Below are positions 6,244-11,824 of a stretch of DNA of 11,824 nt, piece by piece (positions within the stretch are counted from its first letter, which is position 1; each line of letters opens with the position of its first letter). The translations under genes and the position numbers were made by a program. This stretch comes from Xanthobacteraceae bacterium (GTDB taxonomy: Bacteria; Pseudomonadota; Alphaproteobacteria; Rhizobiales; Xanthobacteraceae), in contig JAIESC010000040.1 of assembly GCA_019746355.1 (NCBI GenBank), forward strand, positions 1-11,824, written 5' to 3'. A model generated the notes under the pieces. It saw only the letters and a program-made list of their open reading frames with translations. It ran no database searches and was not told the origin of the DNA.

Positions 6244-7965
6244 TTGTTCTCTGAACGGCTCTCAAGCTCGCTTCGCCGCCACTTGCGGATGGCGTCCGGC
6301 CTGATCCTGTTCTTTTACATCACCTCGCATCTGGTCAATCATGCGCTCGGGCTGATTTCGCTCGAAACGGCGGAAGCCGGAATGAGCATCGCCGTCGAGG
6401 TCTGGTACAGCCTTCCCGGCACCGCGATGCTCTATGGCGCGTTTGCCGTTCATTTCATGATGGCGCTGGTCGCCGTCTACGAGCGGCGGACCTTCCGCCT
6501 GCCGCCGCTCGAGCTGATCCGCATCGCGCTCGGCTTCTCGATGCCGGTCCTGCTGATCGGTCACGCCGCGGCGACACGGCTCGCCTACGACCTCTACGGA
6601 TTGGATTCGACCTATACCCGTGTGGTCGCCAATCTCTGGGCTTCGGGCCAGCAGGGCTGGCAGCTGGGCCTGCTTGCGCCGGGCTGGCTGCACGGCTGCC
6701 TCGGTCTGCATTTCGCGTTTAACCGCCGCCCTTGGTTTCAGCGATACCGGCTCGTGCTGTTCTCGGTTGCGCTGCTGTTGCCCGTCCTTTCGGGGTTGGG
6801 TTTCATCGCCATGGGACGCGAGCTTGCGGCGAGTCCCGCCGCGGTGGCCGCCTCGCTCGACTTCCTGAGCCCAAGCCATGCCGCGCAGCGGCTCGCGATT
6901 TCGCAGTGGAAGGACAGCCTGCTCAATTGGTACTTCTCGATCATCGTCGCGACCTTCATCGCCCGTGAAATCCGCAACCTGATCGAGCGCCGCCGCAGGG
7001 GCGTCATCGAGGTCGTGTATCCCGGCCGGACCGTCCACATTCCGCGCGGCTGGTCGGTGCTCGAGGCGAGCCGCAGCTTTCACCTCCCGCATGCGGCGAT
7101 GTGCGGCGGGCGGGCGCGGTGCTCGACCTGCCGCGTCCGGGTGGTGGCGGGCGCCGAGCATTGCCCGCCGCCGGCGAAGGATGAGCAGGAGACGCTTGCC
7201 CGCATCGGCGCGCCAGCCGACGTGCGTCTGGCGTGCCAGTTGCGGCCGCACGGCAGCATCTCGGTGGTGCCGGTGGTCCGCACGGCGCGGCCGGTTTACC
7301 GGGCGCCCGCGCCACGGCGCGGCGGCGAAAGCGATGTCGTGGTGCTCTACTGCGACTTCCGCAACCGTGCCGAACTGATGGCCGATCATCTGCCGCAGGA
7401 CCTGCTCTATGTTCTGACGATCTATGTCGAAGGGCTCAGCCACGCCATCCGCGCCTCAGGCGGCACAATCAGCTCGATCGACAGCGAAAGCGTCTGCGCC
7501 TTGTTCGGCGTCGAAGGAGCCACGGAAGTCTGCGCGCAGCGCGCCTTGCAGGCGGCCGGCGCGATCGAAGGCGTGATTTCAGATCTCAACAACAGGCTCG
7601 GCCGCCAGAAGCACAACCGGCTGAAAATATCGGTCGTGGTGCATGCGGGCCGCGCGGCGGTCGGCGAAGTCGGGACGTCGGAGCCACCGACGATGCTGGC
7701 GATCGGCGAGGCGGCCGACATCGCCAACGCCATCCGCAAGCTTGCGGCCAATCGCGACCGTGCCTTCGCGATTTCGGAGCGGGTCTATCGCGACGCCGGG
7801 CTGATGCCGGTCTACGACGAGCAGGTGGAACTGCCGACGGCGGGCAGCGACGGCGAGATCATCGTCTATCTCTCGGACGCAGCGCCAATCGCATCGCCGG
7901 CCTGGACGCTGCACGGAAAGCTCGGCCGGGGCGCCATGCTGCGCCGGCTGTGGGCCGGCGGTTAA
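6244..7965 (+). CDS. Di-heme b-like membrane anchor / [2Fe-2S] ferredoxin / class III cyclase homology protein (CyaC-like, catalytic residues degenerate)
   Basis: This 573-aa protein has three parts. Residues 16-243 form about six membrane helices resembling succinate dehydrogenase cytochrome b subunits, with histidines 29, 33, 70, 107, 150 and 156 available as heme ligands. Residues 254-340 form a plant-type ferredoxin domain with Cys287, 293, 296 and 331 (CX5CX2C...C). Residues 360-540 are a class III nucleotide cyclase homology domain. The order matches rhizobial CyaC-type redox-responsive adenylate cyclases. Asp371 keeps the first metal site, but the second reads Glu415 in SIDSES, the substrate-binding residue is Ser, and the transition-state Asn/Arg positions read Asp492 and Ala496. 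Cyclase activity is therefore doubtful. I chose the TTG at 6244 because AAGGA precedes it and homologues begin near there; TTG 6163, GTG 6193 and ATG 6289 are alternatives. Confidence 0.88.
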   Translation: MFSERLSSSLRRHLRMASGLILFFYITSHLVNHALGLISLETAEAGMSIAVEVWYSLPGTAMLYGAFAVHFMMALVAVYERRTFRLPPLELIRIALGFSMPVLLIGHAAATRLAYDLYGLDSTYTRVVANLWASGQQGWQLGLLAPGWLHGCLGLHFAFNRRPWFQRYRLVLFSVALLLPVLSGLGFIAMGRELAASPAAVAASLDFLSPSHAAQRLAISQWKDSLLNWYFSIIVATFIAREIRNLIERRRRGVIEVVYPGRTVHIPRGWSVLEASRSFHLPHAAMCGGRARCSTCRVRVVAGAEHCPPPAKDEQETLARIGAPADVRLACQLRPHGSISVVPVVRTARPVYRAPAPRRGGESDVVVLYCDFRNRAELMADHLPQDLLYVLTIYVEGLSHAIRASGGTISSIDSESVCALFGVEGATEVCAQRALQAAGAIEGVISDLNNRLGRQKHNRLKISVVVHAGRAAVGEVGTSEPPTMLAIGEAADIANAIRKLAANRDRAFAISERVYRDAGLMPVYDEQVELPTAGSDGEIIVYLSDAAPIASPAWTLHGKLGRGAMLRRLWAGG

Positions 7966-7980
7966 GCGCTGCCGTAGCGA

Positions 7981-9873
7981 TCAGCCCGGCCGTTCGACCT
8001 TCGCCGCTTTGTCGGCGTCGAACCACCAGGTTTCCGGGACGCCGCGGGCGTAGCGCGGCTTGGTCGCCGGCCGGCCGAACATGTCCCAGTAGGCGATCCA
8101 GTGCGACGGCTTGTACCAGGCCGACACCCAGTAATGCTCGGAGCGGAGCACACGGTCGAGGGCCCGGCAGGCGGTGTTGAGGCTCTCGCGGTCGCCGGCG
8201 GCGATGGCGCGTTCGCACAACGCATCCACCGCCGGGTTCTTGATACCGGCGAAGTTGAACGAGCCTTTCGCGTCCGCCGCGCGGCTCGAGAAATAGTTGC
8301 GGAGAGCGTCGCCGGGGGTGAGCGAGAACACCATGCGGTTCATGGTGATGTCGAAATCGAACTCCTGGACGCGGCTGCGGTACTGCACCGGATCGACCAG
8401 CCGCGTCGTCGCCTCGATGCCGAGTGCCGCGAGGTTTTTGATGTAGAGCGCGTGGTGCGGCTCCGATACGCGCTCGAACACCAGGAACTCCACCGCAAAC
8501 GGCTCGCCCTTGGCGTTGACGCGCTTGCCGTCCTTGATGGTCCAGCCGGCGGCGTTGAGCAGCTCGGCCGATTTTCGCAACAGCCGCCGATCCTGACCGG
8601 AGCCGTCGCTGACCGGCGGCGTCCACACTTCGCCGAACACCTCGTCGGGGATCTTGCCCTTGAACGGCTCCAGCAACGCCACTTCCGCCGGCGACGGCTT
8701 TCCCTTCGCCATCATGTCGGAGTTCTGGAAGCAGGACGCGGTTCGCGCGTAGGAATCGAACATCAGGTTCTTGTTGGCCCATTCGAAATCGAATGCGTAG
8801 GCCAGCGCTTCGCGGACGCGGCGGTCGCCGAACCGTTCGCGCCGCGTGTTGATCATCCAACCCTGCGCGCCCGAGGGGCGTTCGTCGGGAATGGTCTCGC
8901 GCTTGACGCGACCGTCGCGGATCGCCGGGAAGTCGTACTGGGTGGCCCAGACGCGCGAGGTGAACTCTTCGCGGAACAGATAGCCCCTGGCGCTGAAGCC
9001 CTGGAATGCCGTGTCGCGGTCGCGGAAATAGTCGTAATGCAGCACATCGAAGTTGTGCTGGCCGCGGTTGATCGGCAGGTCCGTGCCCCACCAGTTCTTG
9101 ACGCGCTCGAATTCGAGGAAGCGGCCCTGCTCGAACCTGCCGACCTTGTAGGGGCCGGAGCCGAGCGGGGGATCGAGGGTCGTCTCGTCGAAGGCGCGCG
9201 CTGAATAGTAGGCTTTCGACAGGATCGGCAGGTTGGCGGCGGTCAGCGGCGCGCTGCGGGCGCGGTTGGCGGTGAAGCGCACCACCACGGTGCGGGGGCC
9301 GTCGGCTTCCGCGGCCTCCATGTCGCGCAGCAGCATGCCGATGTTGGGATGCCCCTTCGCCTTCAGCGTCGTGAGCGAGAAGGCGACGTCATCGCCGGTG
9401 ATCGGGCTGCCGTCGTGAAATTTGATACCCTCGCGCAGCCGGAACTTGTACACGCGGCCGTCGGCGGAAACGGTCACCTGATCCGCGGCATAGGCGTAGA
9501 CCGCGTCGGGCTCATCGGTGGCGCGGCCCATCAGCGAGCAGAACACCAACTCCATGTCGACGGCGGGATCGCCCTTGAGGATGAAGCCGTTGAGCGAGTT
9601 GAAGGTGGCGGTGCCGCCGCCGGCGAGCTGGCTGAAGGTGCCGCCCTTGGGGGCCGAGACGTTGACGTATTTCAGCTGCTTGAAGTCGGCCGGATAACCG
9701 AGGTCGCCAAACGCGGACAGGCCGTGGTGCGCGGTCTCGTCGGCCCGCGCGAGCGACGTGAAGGCCCCCGTGCTGACGGCCGCAGCGCTGGCACCAAGGA
9801 TCAGGACATCGCGCCGCGACAGATTATCGGGATGCCGGTTTCTGCCGCCTGGGCCGCTTCGCTTGACTGACAT
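7981..9873 (-). CDS. yejA: YejA-type ABC transporter periplasmic peptide-binding protein with Tat signal
   Basis: This 630-aa protein belongs to solute-binding family 5, YejA subgroup, which binds oligopeptides or peptide antibiotics of the microcin C kind for uptake by YejBEF. A twin-arginine signal is clear: SRRDVLILG at residues 19-27, an alanine-rich hydrophobic run, and a cleavage site after ARA (44). The mature start HGLSAFGDLGYPADF, then NVSAPKGG, and the C-terminal PETWWFDADKA are YejA-like. Length is close to the family's 600-620 residues. The ATG at 9873 has GGAG upstream; frame extension to 10275 is not protein-like and would put the signal peptide internally. No yejB, yejE or yejF follows: the next gene is convergent with a 15-base gap. 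It may serve permeases encoded elsewhere or act as a specialised orphan receptor. Confidence 0.9.
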   Translation of the reverse strand: MSVKRSGPGGRNRHPDNLSRRDVLILGASAAAVSTGAFTSLARADETAHHGLSAFGDLGYPADFKQLKYVNVSAPKGGTFSQLAGGGTATFNSLNGFILKGDPAVDMELVFCSLMGRATDEPDAVYAYAADQVTVSADGRVYKFRLREGIKFHDGSPITGDDVAFSLTTLKAKGHPNIGMLLRDMEAAEADGPRTVVVRFTANRARSAPLTAANLPILSKAYYSARAFDETTLDPPLGSGPYKVGRFEQGRFLEFERVKNWWGTDLPINRGQHNFDVLHYDYFRDRDTAFQGFSARGYLFREEFTSRVWATQYDFPAIRDGRVKRETIPDERPSGAQGWMINTRRERFGDRRVREALAYAFDFEWANKNLMFDSYARTASCFQNSDMMAKGKPSPAEVALLEPFKGKIPDEVFGEVWTPPVSDGSGQDRRLLRKSAELLNAAGWTIKDGKRVNAKGEPFAVEFLVFERVSEPHHALYIKNLAALGIEATTRLVDPVQYRSRVQEFDFDITMNRMVFSLTPGDALRNYFSSRAADAKGSFNFAGIKNPAVDALCERAIAAGDRESLNTACRALDRVLRSEHYWVSAWYKPSHWIAYWDMFGRPATKPRYARGVPETWWFDADKAAKVERPG

Positions 9874-10170
9874 TTCCACTCCAATTGATATCCTGCCTGT
9901 TGCCGCGCGGCACCCTTGCACGGCGGATGATGACGATGCCGACCGTTGGGACAGCGATTGCCGGTCTTGCATGTCAGCCGTGGGTTGTCGGGACACAGCG
10001 GATTTTCGCAAAAATGGTAGCGCAGCGTTTGCAACCACGCCAGCCTGAGCCGCATCGTGCGGTGTGAGACGGCGTGGTGAGCTGCCCTGACCGGCACCGG
10101 AGGCCATAGTTCCTGAAGCCGGTGACGCGCGCATGAAATCGCGGCAGCGCGCACGGCGTGGAATAATGTA

Positions 10171-10258
10171 TTGCCTGCAGGCGGACGGCCTCACCCGCAG
10201 GCGGGTGCCATCCTGTCGCGGCCTCGGGCGTTCGGAGCGCCCGGCGAGATACAGGCAA
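10171..10258. ncRNA. Candidate structured RNA with a three-way junction (strand unknown)
   Basis: TTGCCTG (10171-10177) pairs with CAGGCAA (10252-10258) to close a region holding two further hairpins: CACCCGC/GCGGGTG (10192-10207, perfect) and GGGCG/CGCCC (10226-10242, with a flanking CTC/GAG pair). The result is a compact three-way junction of 88 bases. On the minus strand it would lie in a long leader about 300 bases before yejA. I do not recognise it as a known riboswitch. Without alignment or expression data it could equally be chance pairing in GC-rich DNA or a mobile repeat. Confidence 0.25.
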
Positions 10259-10366
10259 CGGCCTCGGAATAGCACGCAAAAGTTGTAATTGTCCTCCAGG
10301 ATCAGGGCCTTGCTCCCGTCCCGGCAGTGGCTCAGCGTACCTTATTACCTCCAAAGCCCGGACTCT

Positions 10367-10381
10367 TTAATTCACGTTTAC
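10367..10381 (+). promoter_or_regulatory. CtrA-like box upstream of the GGDEF gene
   Basis: TTAA, seven bases, then TTAC approximates the alphaproteobacterial CtrA site TTAA-N7-TTAA with one mismatch. It stands in an AT-richer patch 46 bases before the ATG at 10427, a natural promoter position. CtrA controls cell-cycle, motility and cyclic-di-GMP-related genes in this class, which would suit this gene. Single sites of this kind also arise by chance. Confidence 0.3.
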
Positions 10382-10426
10382 CGAACGCGCATAACCTGTA
10401 CGCCGGTGACTTTGGGCGCGGAAAAC

Positions 10427-11542
10427 ATGTTTCGGGAGGACGCGGGGGCCGGTGAGCGGCCGTCCGGACCTTCGTCGGCACCGTCCGACGAACTCCGGCG
10501 GTCCATGGCGTTCGCCGACCGCGCGATGACCCTGATCAAGGCGCTCAGGCTGCCTGCGAGTCCGCGCATCTACGAGCTTTGCTATGCCTACGGCACCGGC
10601 GAGTATCCGTCGCTCAACCTCGTCATCAACGACCTGCTGAACCGCCGCATCGCGGTCGGCGGCGAGCAGATCGAGCAGATCGGCGCGCGCTACATCCCCT
10701 CCAAGGACCATCGCGAGCGCTTCGACAAAGTCGGCGTACGCGTCAACAAGGTGATCGGCCGGGTGCTGGGTTCGCTCGGCGACATCATCGAGGACGAGGA
10801 GGCGTTCTCCAAGGATCTGTCGCAGGCCCCGGAGCGGCTCGCCGCGGCGGAGAACCGCCAGGCGCTGATCGGCGAAATCAGGAACATGATCCAGTCGGCG
10901 GGCTTTGTCGGCGAGCAGCAGCGCAGACTGGAAGACAAGCTCGGCGCCTCGATCGACGAGATCAACAGTCTGCGCGACCAGTTGCAGAAGATCCGCAACG
11001 CCAACGTGACCGATCCGCTCACCGGCCTGCCGAACCGGATTTCGTTCGAGCGGTCGCTGCAAGGCGCACTCGGCAGCGCCGCCGAGCGCAAGGCACCGCT
11101 TTGCCTGGCATTGTGCGACATCGACGACTTCAAGAGGTTCAACGATGCGTGGGGACACCTGACGGGCGATCAGGTGCTGTGCCTCGTTGCGATGGAAGTG
11201 AAGCAGACGATCGGGAAGACCGGCACTGTGGCGCGGCTTGGCGGCGCGCAGTTCGCCGCCATCATGCCCGACATGGAGATGGCAGGGGTGCGTGTGTTGG
11301 CGGACAAAATCCGCACCACGGTCATGGCGCGGGACATCACCATCAAGTCGACCAACCAGAGACTCGGCCGGGTCCACGTGTCGTTCGGCATCGCGGTCGC
11401 GCGGCCTGACGACACGCCGGATGCGCTGGTGTTCCGCACCCAGACGTGTCTTCGCGCAGCCAAGGAGCAGGGCCGCAACCGTGTGGTCTGCGAGGGCGAA
11501 GAGGACGCGCCAGCGCCCGAGCTCAAGGTCGCGTTCGGTTAG
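10427..11542 (+). CDS. GGDEF-family protein with degenerate GGAQF active site
   Basis: This 371-aa cytoplasmic protein has an N-terminal alpha-helical region (about 15-160) of the type seen in rhizobial GGDEF proteins, a coiled-coil-like stretch (about 162-194), and a GGDEF domain from TDPLTGLPNR (195-204). Asp231 in DIDDFKRFND, the metal-site region, is kept, as are HLTGD and the terminal GRNRV. The signature, however, is GGAQF (272-276) instead of GGDEF, so the catalytic acidic pair is lost. The product-inhibition RxxD motif is also absent (Gly at both key positions). It is therefore unlikely to make cyclic di-GMP and may bind GTP, sense or scaffold instead. The start at 10427 follows GGAAAA; the frame is open back to 10289, but that part is not family-like. 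A CtrA-like box lies 46 bases before the ATG. Confidence 0.88.
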   Translation: MFREDAGAGERPSGPSSAPSDELRRSMAFADRAMTLIKALRLPASPRIYELCYAYGTGEYPSLNLVINDLLNRRIAVGGEQIEQIGARYIPSKDHRERFDKVGVRVNKVIGRVLGSLGDIIEDEEAFSKDLSQAPERLAAAENRQALIGEIRNMIQSAGFVGEQQRRLEDKLGASIDEINSLRDQLQKIRNANVTDPLTGLPNRISFERSLQGALGSAAERKAPLCLALCDIDDFKRFNDAWGHLTGDQVLCLVAMEVKQTIGKTGTVARLGGAQFAAIMPDMEMAGVRVLADKIRTTVMARDITIKSTNQRLGRVHVSFGIAVARPDDTPDALVFRTQTCLRAAKEQGRNRVVCEGEEDAPAPELKVAFG

Positions 11543-11824
11543 CGCGCGTCCCGCATTCGCACGCGATAGCGCGTCGAAGACGCGCGTGAACGCGTTGGTG
11601 GCGAGCTACGGCGTGGCAAGTCCGCCGGCGGAGGCCGTGCCCATTCTTCACGGATTCACATTTTCAAACAGCCCGGCGGGCACGCGTCGGCGCTCCGGGA
11701 AATCGCTCGGCACCCGGCCGCCGTCCGTTCTTGCCCGCTCGAAATAACTCGAGGGGAGTGAAGCGCCACAAGACGCTGGTGCGGAATCCGCCGCACCCGG
11801 TGGCCACCTTGCGGTCAGGCCAGT
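11543..11824. other. 3' intergenic segment with two perfect hairpins, no gene recognised
   Basis: GCGCGTC (11569-11575) pairs with GACGCGC (11579-11585) across a GAA loop, 26 bases after the GGDEF stop; there is no following T-run, so it is a weak terminator candidate. GGTGCGG (11778-11784) pairs with CCGCACC (11791-11797) around six bases. The sequence between, for example near 11645-11670, is AT-richer. The whole stretch feels familiar as an intergenic repeat of Bradyrhizobium-type genomes, but I cannot confirm this. A gene beginning just beyond the window is possible. Confidence 0.4.

Larger units (their letters stand above)
9874..10426. other. Divergent intergenic region, 553 bases, rich in hairpins
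   Basis: No convincing gene lies between the divergent yejA and GGDEF genes. Several inverted repeats are visible. CCACGCC (10035-10041) pairs with GGCGTGG (10071-10077) around an inner stem CCGCA/TGCGG (10050-10062). CACCGG pairs with CCGGTG (10095-10124). GCGCGC occurs twice around 10127-10152. A further cluster spans 10171-10258. CGGCCTC occurs three times (10186-10192, 10219-10225, 10259-10265). The yejA ribosome binding site is at the left edge. A promoter for each gene must be here, but I could not place either with confidence. Confidence 0.6.

Noticed and set aside
6262..7443. Minus-strand open frame of 393 codons opposite the cyclase homologue
   Set aside because: It has no recognisable domain, low-complexity composition, and lies opposite a gene with clear membrane helices and ferredoxin cysteines.
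7859..9204. Long open frames in both directions across yejA (410 codons at 7859-9091, minus; 367 codons at 8101-9204, plus)
   Set aside because: Both are off-frame or antisense readings of yejA without motifs; yejA itself has a Tat signal and family signatures along its full length.
9974..10354. Minus-strand open frame of 126 codons in the intergenic region before yejA
   Set aside because: It has no ribosome binding site, no recognisable motif, and overlaps the hairpin cluster; I could not support it as a gene.
10367..11377. Minus-strand open frame of 336 codons opposite the GGDEF gene
   Set aside because: The composition is typical of antisense GC-rich reading; no domain is seen and the plus strand has clear GGDEF-fold landmarks.

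Overview
The window looks like chromosomal DNA of an alphaproteobacterium of the Bradyrhizobium/Rhodopseudomonas type. It is GC-rich. It carries a 49-base palindromic intergenic repeat of a kind I know from that family. The membrane cyclase homologue and the GGDEF protein are also of rhizobial type. The placement rests on recognition, not on a search.

Layout. Positions 1-2487 (+) hold the 3' end of a non-ribosomal peptide synthetase: adenylation, carrier and thioesterase domains, so the terminal module. An MbtH-like chaperone (2487-2714, +) overlaps its stop codon. A palindromic repeat and a second hairpin (2735-2803) separate this operon from a block on the minus strand. That block, read right to left, holds a 62-aa small protein (5792-5980), a class I glutamine synthetase with an adenylylation tyrosine (4280-5710), a ParA-family ATPase (3440-4108) and a DUF697 protein (2808-3443) coupled to parA by an ATGA overlap. 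A sigma-54-like element (6228-6243, minus strand) lies upstream of the small protein and glnA, which would fit nitrogen control.

On the plus strand, 6244-7965 encodes a six-helix membrane protein with a di-heme b-like anchor, a [2Fe-2S] ferredoxin domain and a class III nucleotide cyclase homology domain. Its sensor ligands look intact but most cyclase catalytic positions are substituted. It converges on a Tat-exported YejA-type peptide-binding protein (7981-9873, -) with no permease genes beside it. A 553-base intergenic region (9874-10426) follows, rich in hairpins and including a possible three-way junction. Then comes a GGDEF-family protein (10427-11542, +) whose signature reads GGAQF and which has no I-site. 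The last 282 bases hold two perfect hairpins and no convincing gene.

The main points for follow-up are: the two nucleotide-cyclase homologues with degraded active sites, one joined to an apparently complete redox sensor; the ParA-DUF697 pair, a candidate positioning system; the codon-usage mosaic in the NRPS adenylation domain, with breaks next to the specificity region; and the structured intergenic region upstream of yejA. No complete new system can be proved from this sequence alone.
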